From Candidatus Comchoanobacter bicostacola (lineage in GTDB: Bacteria > Pseudomonadota > Gammaproteobacteria > Comchoanobacterales > Comchoanobacteraceae): a stretch of DNA of 64,000 nucleotides. The stretch covers positions 552,119 through 616,118 of the forward strand of contig NZ_CP092900.1 in NCBI RefSeq assembly GCF_024172705.1, written 5' to 3'. Position numbers and translations under genes: made by a program. This document shows, in pieces, positions 1 to 7,301 of the stretch. Under the pieces are notes generated by a model. The model saw only the letters and a program-made list of their open reading frames with translations, had not been told where the DNA came from and made no database searches. How positions within the stretch are numbered: the stretch's first letter is position 1; the number at the start of each line of letters is the position of its first letter.

Positions 1-746
1 GTAACACTTGGTAATACCCTCCTTAATCGAGCAAGATCAAGCCCAGCAGCAATTTGTATTGCTCTAATATTAGTACAACCCCTAAATGCTTCATCACCAA
101 TACTCGTCACACTATTTGGGATCGTAACAGATGTTAACCCTGCACAGTCAGCAAATGCCTCAGCACCAATACTCGTCACACTATTTGGGATCGTAACAGA
201 TGTTAACCCTGTACAGTCAGCAAATGCCTCAGCACCAATACTCGTCACACTATTTGGGATCGTAACTTGAATTAATTCACTGCAGCCATAAAAAGCAGAG
301 TCACCAATACTCGTCATACTATTTGGGATCGTAACTTGAGTTAAGCTAGAGAAGCTATAAAATGCCGCATAACCAATACTTGTCACACTATTTGAGATCG
401 TAACTTGAGTTAAGCCTAGGCAGTATGCAAATGCAAAATCAGCAATACTTGTCACACTATTTGGGATCGTAACGGATGTTAAGCCTTGGCAACAAGAAAA
501 TGCCTGCTTACCAATACTCGTCACACTATTTGGGATCGTAATGGATGTTAACCCTATGCACACAGAAAATGCATCAGCACCAATACTTGTCACACTATTT
601 GGGATCGTAACTTGAATTAATTCACTGCAGCCATAAAAAGCAGAGTCACCAATACTCGTCACACTGTTTGGAATAGTGACAGCTATTTCACCAGGGTTTA
701 AAATACATTTAAGTAGTACATTATTGTTTATTTGCAATTTAGCCAT
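1..746 (-). CDS. BspA-type leucine-rich repeat protein, 3' part beyond window edge
   Basis: The frame starts at ATG 744-746 and stays open to the left edge, so the C-terminus is not visible. After about 22 residues it has nine 23-residue repeats with the pattern IPNSVTSIGxxAFxxCxxLT, the LRR_5/BspA type found in surface or host-interaction proteins. The N-terminus (a LLKCILNPGE stretch before the first repeat) is related to those of the genes ending at 1137 and 5826, so this is a family member. There is no signal peptide. Several repeats are almost identical in DNA, which points to recent repeat turnover. The last visible part (TNIRAIQIAAGLDLARL) matches the end of the repeat domain in the gene at 2035-2736, so an F-box-like tail may follow outside the window (inference). 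Confidence 0.85.
   Translation of the reverse strand, partial: MAKLQINNNVLLKCILNPGEIAVTIPNSVTSIGDSAFYGCSELIQVTIPNSVTSIGADAFSVCIGLTSITIPNSVTSIGKQAFSCCQGLTSVTIPNSVTSIADFAFAYCLGLTQVTISNSVTSIGYAAFYSFSSLTQVTIPNSMTSIGDSAFYGCSELIQVTIPNSVTSIGAEAFADCTGLTSVTIPNSVTSIGAEAFADCAGLTSVTIPNSVTSIGDEAFRGCTNIRAIQIAAGLDLARLRRVLPSV
88..680 (-). repeat. Nine tandem 69-bp leucine-rich repeat units
   Basis: The sequence accaatactcgtcaca or a close variant recurs every 69 bp nine times. A block around 264-314 (cttgaattaattcactgcag and what follows) is repeated essentially unchanged around 609-659, five units away, and two adjacent units between about 120 and 260 are almost identical. This suggests unit gain and loss by recombination within the gene. 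Confidence 0.85.
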
Positions 747-1136
747 AATTCTTGTCTATTTTATGATAGGCTTATTATACCATATAAAACAAGGAATAGT
801 AACAAAAACACGCACATTCAATATTTAAGCGGTGTCAATCTGTAGTGATACTATAACAAGGAAAGGTCTGCTGAAGGCTTTAAAAAGGTACGAGTTCATG
901 GCAACAGGAATGATTTTAGATGCATTACCATAACAGTACTTATTAAACCATATACCATGATTATTGAGTCTAGCATATTATTTCTTATAAATTCTCCCTT
1001 TCCTATCTACCTATACGTGTCTCCCACTATAAATTCTTTGTTTCATCTACACCGGCTTAAAATCTTCTGATTAGCTTCTTAATGAATCGGTTGGTGATTG
1101 GTTTCTTCTATATGCATATTGTTATACCGTTTGTAT
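747..1136. other. Gene-poor stretch, nothing recognised
   Basis: About 390 bp between two leftward LRR genes, AT-rich. A plus-strand frame of about 55 codons is open near 855-1068, but it has no early ATG, no clear ribosome binding site and no motif I recognise. It may be a decayed gene. The 5' flank of the gene starting at 746 must also lie here, but I see no convincing promoter. Confidence 0.5.
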
Positions 1137-1775
1137 TTATTTCATGTGCAAGACTCGCGTACTCCAGTCCTGCTTTAGTTTATCCATAGCCGTATTATAA
1201 GAAGTAACAGCCGCGTCCTGATTCTCATAACTACCAATTAATACGTCTTCATCTAGTCCTATCTGCGTTGTGGTAATATCTCGCTTTGGAAAATACTCCT
1301 GGTAATAGAAGCAGGCGATTATAGTCCACATTTCAGGAGGCAGATGTGGCAAAGTATTCCCAGGCATATCATGTGGTACAAGCTGTTGGCTTCTGGCTGT
1401 GATAACTTCAATTCTTCTTTGTATGAAAAGCAAAAGAGCACAAAAACGTTTGGCATAAATATTGCCACTTTGAGCAACTTTTTTACTTAGATCTATTGAA
1501 ACTGCTCCCCTTATAAGTTGGAACCCTGACTTAGGCAAGATCTTTGATGCTTCTGGAGCTACATATTCTTCATCCTCATAATCCCAAATCCAAAAAGACT
1601 TTTGTAAGGCGGATAAGGCAATAAATCCAGGTATGCACAATGATTCCAAACCTCTGCAACCCTCCAATGCCTCCTCACCAATACTCGTCACACTATCTGG
1701 GATATCTACGCTTGCTTCGCCTTCTGCTAACTTACATTTTGTTAGAAGACCTTCTTCTATTGTAAATTGAGGCAT
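1137..1775 (-). CDS. Short LRR protein with C-terminal F-box-like motif
   Basis: 212 residues. The N-terminus (LLTKCKLAEGEASVDIPDSV) is shared with the family, and only about one and a half BspA-type repeats remain (residues about 15-55). A helix-rich segment with CALLLFIQRR follows, then HLPPEMWTIIACF around residue 143, which fits the start of an F-box or PRANC-like helix (LPxExxxxI). The tail is acidic. Known: C-terminal F-box-like motifs in poxvirus and Orientia ankyrin proteins bind host Skp1. Inferred: a cytosolic effector that could link a target to host ubiquitin ligase. No signal peptide is visible. The few repeats suggest internal deletion of a larger paralogue, but the frame is intact. 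Confidence 0.7.
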   Translation of the reverse strand: MPQFTIEEGLLTKCKLAEGEASVDIPDSVTSIGEEALEGCRGLESLCIPGFIALSALQKSFWIWDYEDEEYVAPEASKILPKSGFQLIRGAVSIDLSKKVAQSGNIYAKRFCALLLFIQRRIEVITARSQQLVPHDMPGNTLPHLPPEMWTIIACFYYQEYFPKRDITTTQIGLDEDVLIGSYENQDAAVTSYNTAMDKLKQDWSTRVLHMK

Positions 1776-1947
1776 GCATGTTCTCGATTCTTCTCAGGCA
1801 ACGTTAACACTTACAATAATTGATATCAAGACTCCATATCACCTTAAATATATTAAAGACGCTATATCTAAACCTTACTACGCATTAGGGTAAGGCCCTC
1901 TTCATCCATCATGTACTGATATACAAGAGCACAAATACCAAGCCTTC

Positions 1948-2034
1948 TCACTGAGACGATAGACCTCCTCTTACTTGTTCCGAGCCAACTTGTATCTCGT
2001 CGCTAGTAATCAGTGCAAGCAACTGCTTATAACT
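1948..2034 (-). pseudogene. In-frame continuation after the stop of the 2035-2736 gene; paralogue C-terminus remnant
   Basis: Directly after the TAA at 2035-2037 the same frame runs on for 28 codons to a TGA at 1948-1950, with the motif TSDEIQVGSEQ. This resembles the C-terminal tail of the 5065-5853 gene (TAGDDLEIESEE). The DNA also aligns at about two thirds identity with 4849-4905. I read it as the original end of the gene behind a premature stop, or as debris of a neighbour. Confidence 0.5.
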
Positions 2035-2736
2035 TTATTCTTTTTCCAAGCTAACTAGTGTTACTTCGCTATTAAATGTTTCATGCGACTGTTTAAATGC
2101 TTTATATTGTTCAATCCTGCCTTTCTCACCATCTGTAAGCATCAAGGCATCAGAACTAATAGGTTTTACTTCTTCAGACACATATTCAGTATAGACCCTA
2201 CTCATTATTTCAAACCATATTTCAGGAGGTAATATAGGAAGTTTATCTAGTAATGTACTATCTTCAGCCTTATTAATTCTAGCCATTCTCTCACTACAAA
2301 GAAATAATAGTTTAGCAAAGCCTCTTTGCATAGCTCCCTTACCCATAATGCTCTCAGGAGAGTGACCTACATCAAAGCATAACTGCTCTCGTGTAACTAC
2401 GGGCTCTACTGTAAATTCAGTAGGCTCTGGTAACGCCAACATTAATTGGGCAAGATCAAATCCAGCAGGAATTTGTATTGCTCTAATATTAGTACAACCC
2501 CAAAATGCCCGGTCACCAATACTTGTCACACTATCTGGAATAGTAACGGATGTTAAGCCTGTGCACCCACTAAATACTCCCCTACCAATACTTATCTCAC
2601 CATCTGGAATCACAACTGAGGTTAAAGCTATGCAGTCTTTGAATGCCCAATAACCAATACTCGTCACACTATCTGGAATAGTAACTGATGTTAAGCCTGA
2701 GCAGCTACTAAATGCATAACCACCAATACTCGTCAC
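2035..2736 (-). pseudogene. LRR/F-box-like protein gene, 5' end lost
   Basis: The listed frame starts at a GTG (position 2736) that is the valine of a repeat SVTSIG. The repeat continues upstream in frame (DCAGLTFVTIPDS) to about 2793, where it meets a stop and unrelated sequence. The normal family N-terminus is therefore missing. What remains is about four BspA repeats, a helical segment with KLLFLCSERM, then LPPEIWFEIMSRV near residue 167, the best F-box-like match of the family. A related tail continues in frame behind the stop. It could still be translated from GTG, but no ribosome binding site is evident. I favour a decaying gene. Confidence 0.6.
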
Positions 2737-2759
2737 ACTATCTGGAATGGTAACGAATG

Positions 2760-2942
2760 TTAAACCTGCGCAGTCCTGACTTGTAACAAGATATTATTTA
2801 TTATCTCATAAACACTACCAAATTTATCTCGTAGGGTCCCAGAGATGCCACGAAGATCGATCTGTACAAACAGCATTCCACTTCCTTCCATCCATGAAGG
2901 CATTCGTGAGAGTAATTGACTTATTTTATGTATTGGTTTTTT
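2760..2942 (-). pseudogene. Open fragment of an unrecognised gene fused to the truncated LRR gene
   Basis: A 60-codon minus-strand frame, different from the LRR frame, is open here and reads like real protein: it contains SRMPSWMEGSGMLFVQIDLR and GISGTLRDKFGSVYE. It has no plausible start region and ends inside the LRR repeat DNA. It looks like the stump of another gene joined to the LRR gene by deletion. I do not recognise the family. Confidence 0.35.
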
Positions 2943-3071
2943 TCATAATTATTTTCCGCTACTTAATTAATATATTTATCATCTACCAAAAACAGTATAA
3001 AAAACAAACAAACCATTGACTTTAGAGCAAAAAAGAATTAAAATAACCTTAATTAATATGTAAGAAAAAAC

Positions 3072-3809
3072 ATGCAAGATTATGATAGAAACACATTACT
3101 AAAGAACGCAATACACCACCATGTGTCATTAGTAGCTTATACTCAATTTTTACTAAACCTTCAGAAACAGAAAAATAATGTAAAGCGTTTTTATCACCTT
3201 GCAAAAAGTCAGCTGGCTGGTATAGCAACTATGCTTGCATCTTCAAAAAAACGAAGACAAGTAACTCATAAACTCATCCTAAATCTGCAAGGAGTCACAA
3301 ACGACCTTGCTTGCTTATTTGAAAAAGAATCAGAGCCTACTCAAAAGCAAATTCAAGAGATATTCATTAAACATGGGATTGACCTATCATTCTTATCTCA
3401 AAATAATATTGACGTTCATGACTTTGCGGAATTTGTTGTCGATTTATCAGAAACACTTAGAAAAAGACAGATTAATGGCACGCTCCCACTCAATCCGGAA
3501 GAGCAAGCTGAGGCAATGACTCATGAAGCAATTACATTAATTAAAACTAGATATCTAAAACTAGAGCGTATTATTTATCATATACCCGTATTCATTAAGC
3601 AAGTTGGCAGTCAATCTGAACTACATACGATTGCAGTTGAGGTTAAAACTGTTTTGGCATGCGAAATCACCGAAACAATCAAGACAACATGTCAAGAAAA
3701 CTGCTCAGCACTTGCGCTACCCAATGAGCATAACCGTCTCATTCATCATTCTAAAGACGCTTATAAAGAGTCTCTTGTGATAATTGAGAGACAGACTCAA
3801 AGCGCATAA
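3072..3809 (+). CDS. Hypothetical helical protein
   Basis: 245 residues, start ATG at 3072. It is rich in Lys, Gln, His and Glu, with long predicted helices and no signal peptide or membrane segment. Motifs such as SSKKRRQVTHKL are basic. No known family recognised. It is the only plus-strand gene in the LRR/F-box island and lies between two of its members, which makes a host-interaction role possible but unproven. The coding frame is clear: no stops over 738 bp and a composition unlike the shadow frame inside it. Confidence 0.7.
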   Translation: MQDYDRNTLLKNAIHHHVSLVAYTQFLLNLQKQKNNVKRFYHLAKSQLAGIATMLASSKKRRQVTHKLILNLQGVTNDLACLFEKESEPTQKQIQEIFIKHGIDLSFLSQNNIDVHDFAEFVVDLSETLRKRQINGTLPLNPEEQAEAMTHEAITLIKTRYLKLERIIYHIPVFIKQVGSQSELHTIAVEVKTVLACEITETIKTTCQENCSALALPNEHNRLIHHSKDAYKESLVIIERQTQSA

Positions 3810-3883
3810 TGCGTGAATATATACTAATTAAATGCTTCATAACACCTCAAGTTAGTCCATTGTTACTAATATGCACTTAGCAC

Positions 3884-4744
3884 CTAAGTAAGATGAGGAA
3901 AATGCACCTCCTTTATTGATATAGAGCGCCCTCCCTTCACTGGTTCGTAATGAGCTGCATTTCTACCAGGAGTACTCTTAACTGTATAGAGTTTAGTTTC
4001 AACCGTTAAAATAGGTGCGCAAATATAGGCCCATATTTCTGGAGGAAGCTGGATAGTCAACCTTGACTGGCATAATAAAGCACACCACAGCGCTTTACAT
4101 AATGATGGATATTGATTAAGAAAACACTTATATTTACTTATCATAATCCGTGCCACCTTATGTTGATACATAGCAATGCTCATTTTTACTTTTGGCAGGA
4201 ACCTTACCCAGTCACTCACATTGACCTGCTCAACCTCAGATTCATGCTCTACAGTTAAAGTAATGCATTGTATTGCAGTACAACGCCATAAAGCGCCTTC
4301 ACTCAACTGGATATGATACGGGACCGAGATTTCTTCTAATGAGCAGCAATGTGCAAACGCATTCGATTCAACTTTTCTAACGCTTGCTGGAAGATAGATA
4401 AATTTAAGCGCAATACATTCGTAAAAAACACCCTCTGCAATCAACTTCAGAGAGCCTGACAAGTAGACATTGGCAAGTTGCTTACATCCTTGGAAACACC
4501 ACGCGCCCATTGAATCTATATGTTGCATATATATAGACTCAAGACGCTTACATTCCCAAAATACTCGAGGCTCTAGTACAGTTAAGCTTCTAGGTAGACG
4601 CACTGACACAAAACCTAATTCACGAAGTGCGCCATCCTGCAATACCCTCAGATCATTTTTAACAACTATAGATTGACTGCTGCTATTTGCTATAAACCTA
4701 GATGAATAGCCAACTTTACGATCCTGACTATTAATGTTTCCCAA
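3884..4744 (-). CDS. Divergent LRR protein with C-terminal F-box-like motif
   Basis: 286 residues, ATG at 4742-4744. It has about five degenerate BspA-type repeats between residues 30 and 160 (for example GVFYECIALKFIYLPASV and AFAHCCSLEEISVP). A Cys/Leu-rich helix (KALWCALLCQSRL) follows, then IQLPPEIWAYICAPIL near residue 233. The order repeats, helix, LPPE motif, short variable tail is the same as in the neighbouring paralogues. The N-terminus (MGNINSQDRK) differs from the others; the Gly at position 2 with Ser at position 6 could allow host N-myristoylation if the protein is delivered into a eukaryotic cell (speculation). No secretion signal seen. Confidence 0.75.
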   Translation of the reverse strand: MGNINSQDRKVGYSSRFIANSSSQSIVVKNDLRVLQDGALRELGFVSVRLPRSLTVLEPRVFWECKRLESIYMQHIDSMGAWCFQGCKQLANVYLSGSLKLIAEGVFYECIALKFIYLPASVRKVESNAFAHCCSLEEISVPYHIQLSEGALWRCTAIQCITLTVEHESEVEQVNVSDWVRFLPKVKMSIAMYQHKVARIMISKYKCFLNQYPSLCKALWCALLCQSRLTIQLPPEIWAYICAPILTVETKLYTVKSTPGRNAAHYEPVKGGRSISIKEVHFPHLT

Positions 4745-4848
4745 ACATCACACTCCTGACTTATATTATTTAACCTTACACTAAAGGTATATTAACAGCA
4801 CCCATGCATTGTATAGATAATAAATGCACCCCCTAAAACAATCAACTT

Positions 4849-4988
4849 CCTCTTATTTGTGCAGAGTAAGCTTATATCTCATTAACAGCAATCACTACTT
4901 GGCTTTACCCTTTTTTAAAGAGTAAAGCAACTTTAAGCCATAAACTTTTGAAGAACTTTTTAAGAGCATGCATTAACTTTACAATCAT
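4849..4988 (-). pseudogene. Ghost of an LRR/F-box paralogue: N-terminus joined to C-terminus
   Basis: Reading leftward from ATG 4986-4988, the sequence gives MIVKLMHALKKFFKSLWLKV, close to the N-terminus of the gene starting at 6185 (LKKFFKSLWLKIASRFKKRV). After a frameshift at an A-rich run it continues VKPSSD, then stops. It passes at once into DNA resembling the C-terminal tail seen at 1948-2020. The repeats and LPPE region are gone, so this is an internally deleted gene copy. It fills most of the 320-bp gap between two family members. Confidence 0.6.
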
Positions 4989-5064
4989 AGATCGTAATCT
5001 TTATTAATTAACAACAACTTATCGTAATGAAGGCCAATAATCAAATAAAACATCCTAGCGAATC

Positions 5065-5853
5065 TTACAAGCCGATCTCATATTGATTGGAGCTCTCTTC
5101 ACTCTCAATTTCCAGATCATCACCAGCCGTAACTCTGTAGAGACCCTTACCTAATACTGTAAAGTTAAATACAATAAAGAATAATTCCGGTGGTAACGGG
5201 GGAACCACGCTACTTGTATCCTGCTTAGCCTCCTCATAAGCATCCCATTCATAAGCATCCCATACCTTACATAGTCTATTCATACATAATAAAAATGTTC
5301 TAACACAGTCCATCATAACCGATCCTGATATATACATTAATCCTGCAGCGGGGACATGATCAAAAGGCTTCACTAGGCGAACAACTAACAGACGCTCTGC
5401 AATCACTGCCATGTTTAACTCTGAACGTGTAAGCAACTCCCGCATTGTAATAACTTTTTCTTTTAACGCACCCATCAACGCTTCACCTCTTAGATAGCTA
5501 GCTTCTAAAGTTAATCTAGCCTTTGTTGTCACAGATGCTCCCGCATCTGCTAAACCTCTGCAGCCCTTAAATGCACAAGCACCAATACTTGTCAAACCAC
5601 TAGGAAGCGTTACTTCTCTTAAACTTGTGCAGCGCCAAAATGCACAAGCACCAATACTTGTCAAACCACTAGGAAGCGTTACTTCTCTTAAACTTGTGCA
5701 GCGCCAAAATGCACCCTGACTAATACTTGTCACACCATCTGGAATCACAACTGAGGTTAAACTAGAACAGTCCAAAAATGTACCTCGAGCAATACTTGTC
5801 ACACCATCTGGAATCACAACTGAGGTTAAAGCTGTGCAGTATGAAATGCCCAC
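5065..5853 (-). pseudogene. LRR/F-box-like gene, 3' part after a frameshift
   Basis: 262 codons from a GTG at 5853. It has about five BspA repeats, two of them identical in DNA (69 bp, about 5569-5706). A helical region with RTFLLCMNRL follows, then PPLPPELFFIVFNF about 40 residues before the end and an acidic tail ending NQYEIGL. The repeat SYCTALTSVVIPDG at its start continues the repeat cut off in the overlapping frame upstream. A single missing base near 5845-5850 therefore separates two halves of one gene of about 370 codons. A sequencing error or a frameshifted dead gene are both possible; no slippery site is evident. Confidence 0.7.
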
Positions 5854-6185
5854 TTATCAATAATTATCACAGTATCTGGTATCACTACTGAGGTTAGACC
5901 ATGGCAAAAGCTAAATACACCATACTCAATACTTGTCACACCCTCTGGAATCACTGCATGTGTTTGCCCCTCAGCCAGCTTAAACTTTACTAAACTATTA
6001 TCTTTGATGCCGTATTCATTACCAAATCTATCAGTGTCCATAGGGATCTTTTTACTCGCAAGGACCTCAGATTGTTCTATACCACCACTTGGCTTTACCC
6101 TTTTTTTAAAGCGTGAAGCAATTTTAAGCCATAGACTTTTGAAAAACTTTTTGAGAACATATATTAACTTTATAATCACAGGCAA
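5826..6185 (-). pseudogene. LRR/F-box-like gene, 5' part before the frameshift
   Basis: 119 codons from ATG 6183-6185. The N-terminus is a basic, hydrophobic helix (LIYVLKKFFKSLWLKIASRF) that could act as a membrane-binding or transfer signal. A linker and the family motif KFKLAEGQTHAVIPEGV follow, then two BspA repeats. The frame breaks in WAFHTAQL, where paralogues have WAF, two residues, then CTALTS; the rest lies in the overlapping 5065-5853 frame. The same N-terminal helix is found in the ghost at 4849-4988. Confidence 0.7.
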
Positions 6186-6259
6186 ACCCTAATATTTGTT
6201 TATTAACAACGCCTTAACCGAGATCAGACTAATTGTCAAATAAAATATCCTAGCCCATC

Positions 6260-6369
6260 TTACAAGCCGATCTCATATTTGCGCACCGTACTCACATGGT
6301 CTAAATTATCATCGTCCGTAAGTGTATACCTATCCTCAGCTAACTTTGTAAAATTAAATATGAAAAACC
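6260..6369 (-). pseudogene. C-terminal remnant of another LRR/F-box paralogue
   Basis: Leftward translation gives FNFTKLAEDRYTLTDDDN and ends in KYEIGL before TAA at 6260-6262. It lines up with FNFTVLGKGLYRVTAGDD and NQYEIGL of the 5065-5853 gene. The spacer DNA behind it (6186-6260) also resembles the spacer behind that gene (4990-5064). A former family member upstream has thus been deleted except for its last 35 or so codons. Confidence 0.65.
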
Positions 6370-6438
6370 CAAAAATTGTTTGAATAATATATATTAAGCT
6401 TTAAAGTAAATAGACACAAACTAACACCGTAGAAACTC

Positions 6439-7242
6439 ATGAAAACATTAACTGTTGTAGCAACACCTATTGGCAACTTAAATGACATAACGCCTAGAAT
6501 GAAACAGGCGCTGGAATCTGCTGATTTACTACTTGCTGAGTCAATCTCTGCGACACAACGTTTGTGTAGCCACTTAGGTATTCAAACACCACCTATAAAA
6601 AGATACTGGTCGAAAACAGAAAAAACCGTGCATACTTATTTAGAGAAAAGCCATGAAGCGCACATTGTTCTCATTTCAGATGCTGGCACACCTTGTATCT
6701 CCGACCCAGGATATCAAATCGTTAAGCTCTTTCATGAAAAAGGCTGGCTCGTTAAAACAGTTGTGGGCCCTTGTGCAGCAATAGCAGCACTCTCCATAAG
6801 TGGACTACCCTCTGACCAATTCACATTTTATGGATTTTTAAGCGCAAAAAGAGAAGCGAGAAAAAGTTTTCTTAATAACCTGAGCAAAGGCAGTAGCACA
6901 TGGATTGCTTTTGAGTCACCCAGAAGAATATTAGACCTGACGAAAGATGTCTGTGACTTATTAGGTGATGATTATATAATTGCTATTGTTAAAGAGATCT
7001 CTAAAATTCATGAGACTGTATACAGAGGCACTGCTGAATCAGTACTACAACAGTTAAGTCAAAGCACTCTCAAGGGTGAATATGTCTTGATTGGAGCCCC
7101 TATTCAAAACAAACCAGATTGGGTTCCATGTGCAACAGCTCTCAATAAAAGGCTAGGCATCAATGAAGCAGCGTCCATTACTGCAAACATCTATAAAATT
7201 TCCAAAAATACAACCTACAACTACCTTAAAGAAAACAGTTAA
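6439..7242 (+). CDS. rsmI: 16S rRNA 2'-O-ribose C1402 methyltransferase RsmI
   Basis: 267 residues. RsmI uses S-adenosylmethionine to methylate the 2'-OH of C1402 in the ribosomal decoding centre. Family motifs are all present: VATPIGNLNDI (residues 7-17), SDAGTPCISDPG (80-91), VGPCAAIAALSISGLP (109-124), YGFL, and ESPRRI (159-164). Length is slightly shorter than E. coli RsmI (286), with a trimmed C-terminus. It marks the edge of the core genome next to the LRR island. The following gene has its own promoter, so RsmI is probably monocistronic. Confidence 0.95.
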   Translation: MKTLTVVATPIGNLNDITPRMKQALESADLLLAESISATQRLCSHLGIQTPPIKRYWSKTEKTVHTYLEKSHEAHIVLISDAGTPCISDPGYQIVKLFHEKGWLVKTVVGPCAAIAALSISGLPSDQFTFYGFLSAKREARKSFLNNLSKGSSTWIAFESPRRILDLTKDVCDLLGDDYIIAIVKEISKIHETVYRGTAESVLQQLSQSTLKGEYVLIGAPIQNKPDWVPCATALNKRLGINEAASITANIYKISKNTTYNYLKENS

Positions 7243-7245
7243 TAC

Positions 7246-7274
7246 TTGACAAACAACTTAAAAAATCATATAAT
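7246..7274 (+). promoter_or_regulatory. Consensus sigma-70 promoter for the lipase/IQ gene
   Basis: TTGACA at 7246-7251 and TATAAT at 7269-7274 are separated by exactly 17 bp, a perfect match to the consensus. It starts 3 bp after the rsmI stop and lies 27 bp before the ATG at 7302. Confidence 0.8.
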
Positions 7275-7301
7275 AATAACATTATTTAAACAAATTTAAC
7301 T

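Noticed and set aside
88-680. Regularly spaced repeats, possible CRISPR array
   Set aside because: The 69-bp units are in-frame coding repeats with no distinct spacers; they translate to leucine-rich repeats.
855-1068. Plus-strand frame of about 55 codons resembling a transposase end
   Set aside because: No transposase motif, no inverted repeats and no target-site duplication could be seen.
5826-5853. Programmed ribosomal frameshift between the two LRR halves
   Set aside because: No slippery heptamer, stimulatory hairpin or internal Shine-Dalgarno is visible. The neighbours are decaying paralogues, so simple mutation is likelier.
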